In this document: positions 15,324 through 23,467 of the stretch, piece after piece | How positions within the stretch are numbered: the first letter of the stretch is position 1 | Layout of the letters: every line of letters starts with the position of its first letter | DNA from: Petrimonas sp. | Lineage (GTDB): Bacteria; Bacteroidota; Bacteroidia; Bacteroidales; Dysgonomonadaceae | NCBI GenBank assembly: GCA_012839475.1 | Contig: DUNG01000020.1 | Location: 124,001 to 188,000, forward strand | Direction of reading: 5' to 3' | Length of the DNA: 64,000 bases | The notes under the pieces: generated by a model | The model's database searches: none | Told to the model about the DNA's origin: nothing | What the model saw: only the letters and a program-made list of their open reading frames with translations | Made by a program: the position numbers and the translations under genes

Positions 15324-16532
15324 TCAAAGCGTTTTGCATTGCACTAACTTTCCCGATATTGTACATTTTGTTTTACCCCCCATAATTACCGGATATCTGA
15401 TGTTCTCCGACAGAAATTTCATCAATGCCTCTACACCCCCTGGAAATTCAGGTGCATTTTCGACCACCTCAAACACAGGTTCACCCGGCTCTTGGGAAAC
15501 GTTTGTTTCCAAGGACACATTTGACTCTTGAACGATTCTCAATTCCTGAGCGGCAATCATTACCTCATCGTTCGTTTGCAGCAGTGCTACCGCCTCTTCA
15601 TTCATAGGCTCAACTTCCGATAAGTAGACAGATTCATCCTGCCCCGCGTAGACACTGTTGGCCAGCACGAAAAGGAAAAGCAACGGTAAAGCGAGCAGGT
15701 ATTTTGCCACGCGTAACGCGGGCGATTTAGTTTTGTTCATCATCATAATACGTTGTTTAAGTTGTGATACATTAAAGTTATTTGCTATCGGAACGGCCGA
15801 TTCATGATAGGTCAATCGCAAAAGGTGGTACTGGTACTCCCGGCTATCGATTCCCTCGTGGAGTACATGGTTATCCGCTAAGTACTCAAGGTTCATGATT
15901 ACCTCGCGCTTAAGGAGCCAGGTGAAGGGATTCCACCAGAAAAAGAGGCAGAGCAATTCCGTGATGACCACGTCAATGGAGTGCCACTGCTTGACATGCG
16001 TATTCTCGTGAAGCAGGATCTGCTGTAGCTCCTGCTCGGAATAGGCATCGGTATCAATGAAAATCCAATTGAAAAACGAGAAGGGCGTCACCTCCTTAGC
16101 GGGACGGTAAACCACGTTATCCAGTAGCAACCGCCTTTCGCTCCTTTTCCAAACGCGGTAGACGGAAAAAAGCTGTATGAGAAACCGCAGGATAAAGGCG
16201 GCGGTAACGGTCCAGTAGAGCGTAACAAGAACGTTTGCCCAAGGGATAGAGCGTGAAGCAACGACCTCTTCATCACCAAACACCTCCCAGCCTACGTCAC
16301 CAATCAACACCTCGCTTCTCACCTCTTCTCCCCGTGAAAAGGAGAAAGGCAGTACCTCCGCGAGAGCCGGTACCGCAAAAAAGGGATAGAGCATCGAGAA
16401 GAGGATGACCGAAAGCAAAAAAAGACGGCGCAACCAGAAAAAGGTATCCCGTTTGAAGGCCACCGCGTACAGCAAGTAAAACAGCGCCAGCGCGATGTTC
16501 ACCTGAAGCAGGTATATAAAGAAAGCTTGCAT
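15324..16532 (-). pseudogene. blaR1: BlaR1/M56-family sensor peptidase, truncated by the prophage
   Basis: A 402-residue product of a BlaR1/MecR1-type membrane metallopeptidase. It starts MQAFFIYLLQ (ATG 16532; an upstream GTG at 16544 is less likely), has several N-terminal membrane segments, the zinc motif HENTH (175-179) followed by EYLAD, and a membrane segment near 277-297. It continues into a TonB C-terminal-like domain (PEFPGGVEALMKFLSENIRYPVI, 361-383). The domain then stops: residues 384-402 come from phage end sequence. The family normally has about 60 more residues after RYPVI. It forms a pair with blaI and would cleave its repressor on sensing cell-wall stress. The proteolytic core is intact, but its TonB-like tail is lost. 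Confidence 0.85.
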
Positions 16533-16563
16533 GATTATTTTCACATTATAATGAAGCGGCGCA

Positions 16564-16926
16564 TCACGCCTGGTTTTTCTCGATCAAACGAATAATCTCT
16601 TCAAGCTCCTCGGCGGTGATCTTCTGCTCTTTGGCGAAGAAAGAGACCAGTTCCTTGTAGGAGTTGTCGAAGTAGCTCTCTACCACGCTGGATAAAAAAT
16701 GGCGCTTGTAGGCCGATTCCGAGATCTTGGGCTTATATACCTTCACGTTCCCAAACCGCCTCATGGTGAGGTACCCTTTGTTTTCCAGGTTCAGGAAAAT
16801 CGAAGCCACCGTCGTGTAGGGCGGTTGAGGTGCCTCCATCCGCTCCCACACGTCCTTGATCGCGCAGTCGCCTATTTGCCAAACGTGCAACATTACATTC
16901 TCTTCTTGTGGGGTTAATCGTTCCAT
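16564..16926 (-). CDS. blaI: BlaI/MecI-family repressor
   Basis: A 120-residue protein with the BlaI/MecI pattern: LTPQEENVMLHVWQIGDCAIKDVWERM (winged-helix N-half), YTTVASIFLNLENKGYLTMRRFGNVKVYKPKIS (recognition helix and wing), and a helical dimerisation C-half with KRHFLSSVVESYFDNSYKEL. It binds an operator and is cleaved or released when the cognate BlaR1 is activated. The adjacent blaR1-like gene lies 32 bases downstream. A candidate operator sits at 17012-17030. Confidence 0.9.
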   Translation of the reverse strand: MERLTPQEENVMLHVWQIGDCAIKDVWERMEAPQPPYTTVASIFLNLENKGYLTMRRFGNVKVYKPKISESAYKRHFLSSVVESYFDNSYKELVSFFAKEQKITAEELEEIIRLIEKNQA

Positions 16927-17011
16927 ATTCCTTAGTTTTACTAATTAAGCAGGTTATCTTTTCACATAGCCCGTTTATCTCACGGGAACATCACATCATC
17001 CATAGACAAAC

Positions 17012-17030
17012 GTCATATCCTTCATATGAC
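17012..17030. promoter_or_regulatory. candidate BlaI operator upstream of blaI
   Basis: GTCATAT (17012-17018) and ATATGAC (17024-17030) form a perfect 7-base inverted repeat with a 5-base spacer. It lies about 85 bases upstream of the blaI ATG (16926), where autoregulation of blaI-blaR1 would be expected. The rest of 16927-17251 shows no gene and is AT-rich. Confidence 0.5.
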
Positions 17031-17251
17031 AGCACAAATTTACGACTATTTCGTAATATTCAAGGGGTATCGTAAACTTATTAAAGTTAAATAATTATAA
17101 TAGGGATAAAAACGATTCGGTTACTTCGGGGAAGAACCTCTGAAAAAAGCTTAATTCATGTGACTATACAGCCGCTTCATTTGTTCTTTTGGTGATTTGT
17201 CATTAACTTTAAAGTCATTATTGATCAAGTCTTAACTAAACGCCGTTCTTT

Positions 17252-18904
17252 ATGCGTCAAGTTGCTTTTTGGCTATTGATCGTGGCGACTTGCTTATCAA
17301 GTTGCCAAGACGAAACGAAGCCTAACCATCCATCAAACACACAAGTCGTTTTCTCTTCCGTGATTCTGGAAGAGACTGAAACCGAGGTAGAGGGTTTCGC
17401 TACCCGCTGGGGCAATGGGGATCAAATCGGCCTTTTCACGAGCAACCAGCGAACCCACGTCAACGTCCCGTACACCACCGATGGAAGCGGCCTGTTCAGC
17501 TCCGCTACCCCCATCTATCACCCCGACCCTTCTCAACCTTATGACTTCGTTGCCTATTACCCGTTCAACCCGTCGCTATCGGGCAACGAGTTGAGTATAG
17601 ACCTCGCTCGTGATTCACGCATTGTCCTATACAGTAACAACATCAAAGGGGTACACAAGGGAAACAGTACACAAGAGAACAAGCTCCTGTTTAAACACGT
17701 GCTTCCCAGGATATACATGCGGGTCATCACGCATGACGACCCGGGCAAACTGGCTGGACTTACAGTACGTGTGAAAGGGCGTACCAGGGCAACCCTTTCC
17801 CTGATGGACGGACTACTCTATATCGATGACGGGCCTGTTACCACCTTCTCACTCCCAGTAGAAAAGGAGGGGGGCGAAGCAGTCGTAAAAGGGGCTCTAT
17901 TCCCCTCCTCACCTGGTGAAACAGAGGTTCACCTCACGTTAAACGGGCAGGACTACCGCTGGGTTATCAACTCCGAAATTCACCCCGATCACACCTATTG
18001 TTACCTCGTGGAGCAGCGAGATGGGAGCGTTAGGGTAACCCATACCTATACCCCTTTCGCAAACGGGGAGAGCTATACCCTGCGCCCTGATCAAATTGAA
18101 CCGGGCGAATCTTCTCCACCGCCGCTGTTCTACATGGAGACACCCGTTCTCACTTCGGGCGAACTGCCTTCGAACAGCTACCAGGTAACCCATATGATTA
18201 CAAAAGGCGACTGGTTGAACAGCAGTACGTTCAGTGGTGAAACACGCAATTACACCATTCACTACAACACCCAAGAGACCTACCCTGTATGGGTGGCCTA
18301 CCCTCTCCACCCTGTCTTCATGACGTCAGGTAATAGAACGGACTACTGGCAGTACGACCCGCTCGTACCAATTCATTATCAACCCTATCTCTTTGACATG
18401 TGGCAGGGATATGACGTAAGCCGCGGTCACTTGCTCCCCAGCGCCTCGCGCAGTGCCACACGTGACCTTAACCGAACCACCTTCTACTTTACCAATATGG
18501 TGGTACAAGACAGCAAGATGAATAGCTCTACCTGGAGCGATCTAGAAGAGAAAGTACGTTACTGGAGTAGACAGACCACGAAGTATGACACGCTGTACGT
18601 GGTAACGGGGAGCCTCCTCCCACCACCTCCCGAGACGATTACATACATAAGTGACGTGTTAGGCCGAAAGGCTGCTAAGCCCAAGTATCTATACAAGGCG
18701 CTCTGCAGGAAAGAGAAGCAAACGGGGAATTATTACTCCATTGCCTTCAAGATGGAAAACAGCTCCACCAGTACCCACCACACGAGAAACGTGATCCCAG
18801 TAGAGCAAATAGAAAAGGAGACCGGTTTTACCTTCTTCCCCATGCTACCCGAAGCGGTGCAAAAAGAGGTAAAAAAACAGGCCAACTTGGGCGATTGGCA
18901 ATAA
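17252..18904 (+). CDS. lipoprotein with C-terminal DNA/RNA non-specific endonuclease domain
   Basis: A 550-residue protein with a lipoprotein signal (LIVATCLSSC). The N-terminal half, to about residue 270, has a fimbrillin-like beta-sandwich pattern, including the RWGNGDQIGLF and YPFNPSLSGNELSIDL segments. The C-terminal half is a DNA/RNA non-specific endonuclease: the active-site motif reads YDVSRGHLLPSASRS, where family members usually have DRGH, and the conserved FYFTNMVVQ Asn motif follows. The general-base His is kept, but the first Asp is Ser here. It probably digests extracellular nucleic acids at the cell surface. Confidence 0.8.
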   Translation: MRQVAFWLLIVATCLSSCQDETKPNHPSNTQVVFSSVILEETETEVEGFATRWGNGDQIGLFTSNQRTHVNVPYTTDGSGLFSSATPIYHPDPSQPYDFVAYYPFNPSLSGNELSIDLARDSRIVLYSNNIKGVHKGNSTQENKLLFKHVLPRIYMRVITHDDPGKLAGLTVRVKGRTRATLSLMDGLLYIDDGPVTTFSLPVEKEGGEAVVKGALFPSSPGETEVHLTLNGQDYRWVINSEIHPDHTYCYLVEQRDGSVRVTHTYTPFANGESYTLRPDQIEPGESSPPPLFYMETPVLTSGELPSNSYQVTHMITKGDWLNSSTFSGETRNYTIHYNTQETYPVWVAYPLHPVFMTSGNRTDYWQYDPLVPIHYQPYLFDMWQGYDVSRGHLLPSASRSATRDLNRTTFYFTNMVVQDSKMNSSTWSDLEEKVRYWSRQTTKYDTLYVVTGSLLPPPPETITYISDVLGRKAAKPKYLYKALCRKEKQTGNYYSIAFKMENSSTSTHHTRNVIPVEQIEKETGFTFFPMLPEAVQKEVKKQANLGDWQ

Positions 18905-18979
18905 CATCATCCACCAAAGAGCCAATTCGACACACCTAAATCTTAAAGAAACGGAGAGGGAAAAAGGGAAGAGAGGAGA

Positions 18980-20059
18980 TTAAACCCGCTCTTCAAACTC
19001 CTGCATGCACTGTACCAAGGCCTCTACCGCCTCCATGGGACACGCGTTATAGATTGAAGCGCGGAAGCCGCCAACGGAGCGGTGCCCCTTGATTCCTACC
19101 ATGCCGCGCTCGGTAGCGAACTGCAAGAAATCAGCCTCCTTATCCTTGAACGCTTCATTCATCACGAAGCAGACGTTCATCAAGGAGCGGTCTTCCTTGG
19201 CAGCGGTACCAACGAACAGCTTGTTGCGGTCAATCTCATCGTAGAGCAAGGCCGCTTTCTTCTTATTAAGCTGCTGCATCGCTGCAACGCCGCCCATCTC
19301 TTTAACCCACTTGAGGGTCTCGTGCATTACGAAGATGGGAAAAACGGGGGGGGTGTTGAACATAGAGCGGTTCTTCTCCAAATCACCGATGTGCGAGCGA
19401 TAGTCAACCATCGATGGTAGTACCCGGTCGACGTGTCCCAGCAGGTCTTCACGGACAATCACGAAAGCGACACCGGCGGGCCCCACGTTTTTCTGTGCAC
19501 CACCGTAGATAAGCCCGTACTTGGAGACATCCATCGGGCGGCTCATGATATCGGACGACATATCGGCCACCAACGGAACCGGGCTATTAATATCCTCATG
19601 GAGTTCAGTCCCGTAAATGGTATTATTGGTGGTAATGTGGAAGTAGTCGGCATCTTCCGGTATGGTATATCCCTTAGGTATATAGGAGAAGTTTTTATCT
19701 TCAGATGAAGCCACGATCTCCACCTCGCCGAACAACTTCGCCTCCTTGATGGCTTTTTTGGCCCAAGTACCAGTCTGCAGGTAGGCCGCTTTCTTCTTCA
19801 TCAGGTTAGCCGGCACGGTGAAAAACTGGGTACTGGCCCCACCACCCAACAGCAGTACCTGATGGGTATCGGGGATAGCGAGCAGCTCCCGCCACAGGTC
19901 GGCCGTCTCCTTCATGATTCGCTCCCAGCCAGGGGTACGGTGTGAAATCTCAAGAACGCCGACGCCCGTGTTATCGAAATCACGTATTGCGGCGATGGCC
20001 GCCTCGGTAGCCGGTTTCGGCAGAACGCAAGGCCCGGCATTAAAGTTGTACTTTATCAT
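18980..20059 (-). CDS. serC: phosphoserine aminotransferase
   Basis: A 359-residue PLP enzyme of class V (SerC). It starts [17 protein letters not shown], has the family core [12 protein letters not shown], the PLP lysine in [15 protein letters not shown], and [20 protein letters not shown] near the C-terminus. It transfers amino groups from glutamate to 3-phosphohydroxypyruvate to make phosphoserine in serine biosynthesis, and is also used in pyridoxal phosphate synthesis. It lies downstream of the serA-like gene in the same leftward direction, a typical Bacteroidetes order. Confidence 0.95.
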   Translation of the reverse strand: MIKYNFNAGPCVLPKPATEAAIAAIRDFDNTGVGVLEISHRTPGWERIMKETADLWRELLAIPDTHQVLLLGGGASTQFFTVPANLMKKKAAYLQTGTWAKKAIKEAKLFGEVEIVASSEDKNFSYIPKGYTIPEDADYFHITTNNTIYGTELHEDINSPVPLVADMSSDIMSRPMDVSKYGLIYGGAQKNVGPAGVAFVIVREDLLGHVDRVLPSMVDYRSHIGDLEKNRSMFNTPPVFPIFVMHETLKWVKEMGGVAAMQQLNKKKAALLYDEIDRNKLFVGTAAKEDRSLMNVCFVMNEAFKDKEADFLQFATERGMVGIKGHRSVGGFRASIYNACPMEAVEALVQCMQEFEERV

Positions 20060-20126
20060 ATTATCCTGTTTTTATAGTCTTTTTATAAAACGCTCACGTG
20101 TTCTGGATACAGTAATGTCCTCAAAA

Positions 20127-21053
20127 TCAATTCACCTTGAATTGCACGTCGCCACTCTTAAAAAAGGCGACGATCTGGTTCGCAGCAGCAATCCCCGCGT
20201 TTTTATTGGAATCGGAGGTTTGAGCGCCCGATTTCTGGGGCGTTGAGAAGTAGCGTTTCCCGAATTTCTCCGTGAACTCATCATGACGGTCGGGCCTAAG
20301 GTCTGTCACATACTGGAAATCTGGACGCTCCTCCATGATTCGAATCAGGTCATCCTCCAAAATCAACTCCTTTCGAGCGGTATTGACAAGCATCCCATCC
20401 TCAGGCAGCAGCGATAGTAAGGGGTAATCCACGATATGGCGGGTTTCTTCGAGCAGGGGCATATGGAGCGATATAATATCGCTGTTTGAAAACAGCTCTA
20501 CGTTAGTATAAGCGGTAATGACCCCGTACTCCCCCTCCTTGCGAAGGTCGTAGTGCGTGAGCGTTGGGGAGTAGGCGTACACCGTCAAGTCGAAACCGCG
20601 TGCGATACGAGCCACCTCCTTGGCGACGTGACCAAACGCGTATAGCCCCAGGCGACGATTCCGCAGCTCACACCCTACCGTGCTATCAAACCAGTTCCGC
20701 TGCATGTAGATCATCATCCCGAACACCAGTTCGGCTACCCCGTTGGCATTTTGACCAGGGGTATTCATCACGATGATGTCAGCGGCAGTGGCGGCTTCCA
20801 GGTCCACGTTATCATAACCGGCACCGGCACGAACAATTATCTTCAAGCGGGGGGCCGCGGCCATCACCTCACTATCGATCATATCGCTGCGAATAATTAG
20901 GGCATCCGCATCGGCTACCGCACTGAGCAACTGCGCCTTCGTGCTATAGCCTTCCAGTTTCAGCAACTCGTGCCCTGCCAACTCGATAATCTGTTGAATC
21001 CTTTCCACGGCTTCCAATGCGAACGGCTTATATGTTGCCAAAAGTACCTTCAT
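20127..21053 (-). CDS. serA: 3-phosphoglycerate dehydrogenase, short type with catalytic Lys
   Basis: A 308-residue D-2-hydroxyacid dehydrogenase without the C-terminal ACT domain of the long SerA. Landmarks are IIVRAGAGYDNVDLEAA, MNTPGQNANGVAEL, the catalytic Arg in LVNTARKEL, and STPQKSGAQTSDSN, where the usual catalytic His is replaced by Lys. This Lys version is known from a short, ACT-less PGDH type. It forms an operon with serC (gap 67 bases). It catalyses the first step of serine synthesis from 3-phosphoglycerate. Confidence 0.9.
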   Translation of the reverse strand: MKVLLATYKPFALEAVERIQQIIELAGHELLKLEGYSTKAQLLSAVADADALIIRSDMIDSEVMAAAPRLKIIVRAGAGYDNVDLEAATAADIIVMNTPGQNANGVAELVFGMMIYMQRNWFDSTVGCELRNRRLGLYAFGHVAKEVARIARGFDLTVYAYSPTLTHYDLRKEGEYGVITAYTNVELFSNSDIISLHMPLLEETRHIVDYPLLSLLPEDGMLVNTARKELILEDDLIRIMEERPDFQYVTDLRPDRHDEFTEKFGKRYFSTPQKSGAQTSDSNKNAGIAAANQIVAFFKSGDVQFKVN

Positions 21054-21078
21054 AGTCTATTCCTTTCTAATAAAGTTG

Positions 21079-21094
21079 CAAATTTACAAATTTA
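21079..21094 (-). promoter_or_regulatory. double -7 element for serA
   Basis: Two directly adjoining TAAATTTG -7 elements (leftward strand, 21079-21086 and 21087-21094) precede the serA start. Either could serve; a clear -33 is not apparent. An AAGGAA site lies before the ATG. Confidence 0.5.
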
Positions 21095-21187
21095 TAGTCA
21101 ATAAAACACCAATATGTGGTAAAAAAGGAACAAAGCGAAGAAAATTCACATTTGAGGAAGAGATTTGCCCAATATGTGGAATCGTCT

Positions 21188-21195
21188 TATCTTTG
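21188..21195 (+). promoter_or_regulatory. -7 element for recR
   Basis: TATCTTTG matches the Bacteroidetes -7 consensus and lies 26 bases before the recR ATG. It is divergent from the serA promoter region. Confidence 0.6.
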
Positions 21196-21220
21196 CCTGG
21201 CAAATGAATAACAGCGCACA

Positions 21221-21853
21221 ATGAAGAGCCCTTACCCCTCCACTTTGCTAGAGAACGCGGTGAACGAGTTCGCGAAACTTCCCGGTATAGGTCGGAAGTC
21301 GGCCCTCCGCCTGGTACTTCACATGCTTCGACAAGATGAAGAGGCAGTAACCCGATTCTCCGACACCCTGCTACGGCTGAAGCGGGAGGTGAACTACTGC
21401 TCCTGCTGCCACAACATCTCCGACACGAAGGTATGTTCCATCTGTGCTGACCCATCGCGTGATACCACCACCCTCTGCGTGGTGGAGAACGTGAAGGAGG
21501 TGATGGCTATCGAGCGAACGGTACAGTTCCGGGGACTCTATCACGTGCTGGGCGGCATCGTGTCGCCCATCGACGGCATTGGCCCCTCTGACCTGGAAAT
21601 CGCCAGTCTGGAAGAGCGGGTTAAAGCGGGTGGCATCCAGGAGGTTATCCTAGCGCTGAGTGCTACCATGGAGGGCGATACAACCAACTTCTACATCTAC
21701 CGTAAGTTACAACCTTACGATGTGAAGGTGAGCATCCTCGCCCGGGGCGTATCGATTGGCGATGAGATCGAGTACGCCGATGAGGTGACGCTGGGGCGCT
21801 CCATCCTGAACCGCATCCCGTTTAATGAGTCGTACAAACTCTTCACCAAATAA
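21221..21853 (+). CDS. recR: recombination protein RecR
   Basis: A 210-residue protein with the RecR layout: an N-terminal HhH region ([26 protein letters not shown]), a C4 zinc finger ([16 protein letters not shown]), and a Toprim domain ([16 protein letters not shown] to [13 protein letters not shown]). It works with RecF and RecO in gap repair and loading of RecA. It is the first gene in a rightward run with a membrane protein, a GNAT, tsaC, a ClC channel and fmt. Confidence 0.95.
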   Translation: MKSPYPSTLLENAVNEFAKLPGIGRKSALRLVLHMLRQDEEAVTRFSDTLLRLKREVNYCSCCHNISDTKVCSICADPSRDTTTLCVVENVKEVMAIERTVQFRGLYHVLGGIVSPIDGIGPSDLEIASLEERVKAGGIQEVILALSATMEGDTTNFYIYRKLQPYDVKVSILARGVSIGDEIEYADEVTLGRSILNRIPFNESYKLFTK

Positions 21854-21866
21854 GATAAGGAGCAAG

Positions 21867-22349
21867 ATGAACTTGGAAAAGAAAATGGATGAAACGATTC
21901 GGCTGCTGAAAAGGCATTACTGGGGCAACATTCTCCTCTTGTTAACCCTCTTCCTGCTCGTGACACTTGGGATATTCCCCCTTCTCGATCGAAGTAAAAT
22001 AGTAAACCTAACAGTGGAAATGTACGACATCGTGATCGTGATAATCACCATCCCCCTGTCACTAAAGTACTTTTCGGACAAGGTGAAAAAAGCGGCCCGC
22101 CCTATGGAGGTGGAAGACGCTATCCGCGTATACAAGAGGGCATCCTTCTGGCGACTGTATACGTTGAGCACGATCACTTTGGGACAGATCCTGCTTAACG
22201 GTCTGTCCGGGAACATGAACTTCTTCTGGCTCACGGTGGTACTGCTTATCGCGTTCCTGTTTTGCAAGCCATCATACGTGGAGCTGGCGACCATGACCCA
22301 GCGAGTGGACGAGGAGGAGGCTGAAGAGGGAAAAGGAGAAAGTCGATGA
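21867..22349 (+). CDS. three- to four-helix membrane protein, unknown function
   Basis: A 160-residue protein with hydrophobic stretches near residues 20-42 (NILLLLTLFLLVTLGIFPLL), 53-70 (IVIVIITIPLSLKYF), 95-112 and 118-136 (LTVVLLIAFLF), and an acidic C-terminus. Start at ATG 21867, preceded by AAGGAGCAAG; the open frame extends further upstream inside recR, so the internal Met is preferred. Its stop overlaps the ATGA of the GNAT gene downstream. No family recognised. Confidence 0.65.
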   Translation: MNLEKKMDETIRLLKRHYWGNILLLLTLFLLVTLGIFPLLDRSKIVNLTVEMYDIVIVIITIPLSLKYFSDKVKKAARPMEVEDAIRVYKRASFWRLYTLSTITLGQILLNGLSGNMNFFWLTVVLLIAFLFCKPSYVELATMTQRVDEEEAEEGKGESR

Positions 22350-22873
22350 GCAAGTTACTTGAAAACGACATGATACGCCTTCGGGCACCGGAACCGGAGG
22401 ACCTGGAACAATTCTACCAATGGGAGAACGATACCGGGTCATGGACGCTTGGGTCTACCACCGCACCTTTCTCGCGGTTCACCCTCAAACAATACCTTAT
22501 TGAATCCAAAAACGATCCCTACAGTGACAAACAGCTGCGGTTGATGATCGAGCTAAACGATACCGGTGAAACCATTGGAACAGTCGACCTGTACGACTTC
22601 GACCCGTTTCATCGCCGCGCCGGTGTGGGTATCTTGATTGACCAGGCATACCGTGAACAAGGTTTCGGCTACCAAACGCTCAAGTTGCTTGAAGCGTACG
22701 CGTTCACCTTTTTGGACCTTCATCAGCTCTACGCGGTGGTTTCTCAAGAGAACCACGCGAGCGCCCGGTTGTTTCAAAAGGCAGGGTATGTGCCAGCGGG
22801 ACAGTTGGTCGACTGGCTTTCGACAGGAAGGGATTTCAAGGACGCGGTGTTGTTACAGAAGATAAACCATTGA
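22346..22873 (+). CDS. GNAT-family acetyltransferase
   Basis: A 175-residue protein with the RimJ/RimL-like GNAT pattern: MIRLRAPEPEDLEQFYQWEND, TIGTVDLYDFDPFHRRAGVGILID and the acetyl-CoA loop REQGFGYQTLKLLEAYAF, followed by NHASARLFQKAGYV. Its ATG overlaps the stop of the membrane protein gene. The acceptor is unknown; SpeG-like polyamine or protein N-terminal acetylation are possible. Confidence 0.85.
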   Translation: MSKLLENDMIRLRAPEPEDLEQFYQWENDTGSWTLGSTTAPFSRFTLKQYLIESKNDPYSDKQLRLMIELNDTGETIGTVDLYDFDPFHRRAGVGILIDQAYREQGFGYQTLKLLEAYAFTFLDLHQLYAVVSQENHASARLFQKAGYVPAGQLVDWLSTGRDFKDAVLLQKINH

Positions 22874-22876
22874 ACC

Positions 22877-23440
22877 ATGCGGGACGATATTCAAAAAGCG
22901 CTGGAGGTATTAAAAAAGGGAGGCCTTATCCTCTACCCCACCGACACGATCTGGGGTATAGGGTGCGATGCCACCAACGAGGAGGCAGTCAAGAAGCTGT
23001 ACGCGCTAAAACGGCGGGATGATCGCCAGTCAATGCTTATATTGATCGACCGTCCCGAAAGGCTACAAGCCTACGTGCAAGAGGTTCCCGCTTTCGCGTG
23101 GGACCTTATCGAGCTGTCGGATCGACCGCTCACCCTTATCTACGATGGTGCTAAAAACCTCGCACCCAATCTGATCGCCCCGGACGGCTCCATCGGCATC
23201 CGTGTCACGAACGAGCCCTTTTCGCAAACGTTGTGCCACCAATTTAGAAGACCCATCGTCTCCACGTCGGCCAATATCAGCGGTACACCACCCCCGGCTC
23301 GTTTCGATCAAATTCAAGACGAGGTAAAAAATGGGGTTGATTACATCGTTACCTATCGGCAAGACGACCCAAGCGAAGCAAGGCCCTCGGGTATCGTGAA
23401 GCTTGGATACGACGGTACCGTGCAAGTGATTCGAGAATAA
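22877..23440 (+). CDS. tsaC: threonylcarbamoyl-AMP synthase (Sua5/YwlC/TsaC)
   Basis: A 187-residue YrdC-domain protein. It begins MRDDIQKALEVLKKGGLILYP and has the substrate-binding TDTIWGIGCDATN motif, KLYALKRRDDRQSMLILID, and PIVSTSANISGTPP. It makes L-threonylcarbamoyl-AMP for t6A37 of ANN-decoding tRNAs. The gene follows the GNAT by 3 bases and precedes the ClC gene, a common neighbourhood in this phylum. Confidence 0.92.
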   Translation: MRDDIQKALEVLKKGGLILYPTDTIWGIGCDATNEEAVKKLYALKRRDDRQSMLILIDRPERLQAYVQEVPAFAWDLIELSDRPLTLIYDGAKNLAPNLIAPDGSIGIRVTNEPFSQTLCHQFRRPIVSTSANISGTPPPARFDQIQDEVKNGVDYIVTYRQDDPSEARPSGIVKLGYDGTVQVIRE

Positions 23441-23467
23441 GTTCCACCGTTACTTATAGCCCACTCA

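Larger units (their letters stand above)
1..15382. mobile_element. Mu-like transposable prophage, right part
   Basis: The block joins a MuA-like DDE transposase, a MuB-like AAA ATPase, a Gam-like end-protection protein, a gp16-like protein, a CI/Ner-type regulatory pair and Mu-type head genes (gp36-like DUF1320, DUF935-like portal, MuF, gpG). Late genes point right and early genes point left, converging at the terminator at 4532-4559. GC is high in most phage genes and drops in the regulatory region (13.6-15.4 kb) and in the 3' part of the portal fusion. The right boundary is placed at the CA dinucleotide 15381-15382, inside the TonB-like part of a BlaR1-type gene, next to repeated end motifs. 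This boundary is inferred. The left end is outside the window. Confidence 0.85.
14813..15382. repeat. prophage right-end repeat region, no gene
   Basis: This 570-base stretch carries no convincing gene. It has many short repeats that may be transposase or regulator sites: TTATCGGGGTG twice (14918-14928, 14971-14981), GTGCCTTTTT twice (near 14957 and 15294), AATTAAAG three times at 10-11 base spacing (15235, 15246, 15256), and ACATTTTGTTTT twice (15272-15283, 15363-15374). The last copy sits close to the proposed end (CA at 15381-15382), as Mu end-binding sites do. Its GC is lower than the phage genes. Confidence 0.6.
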
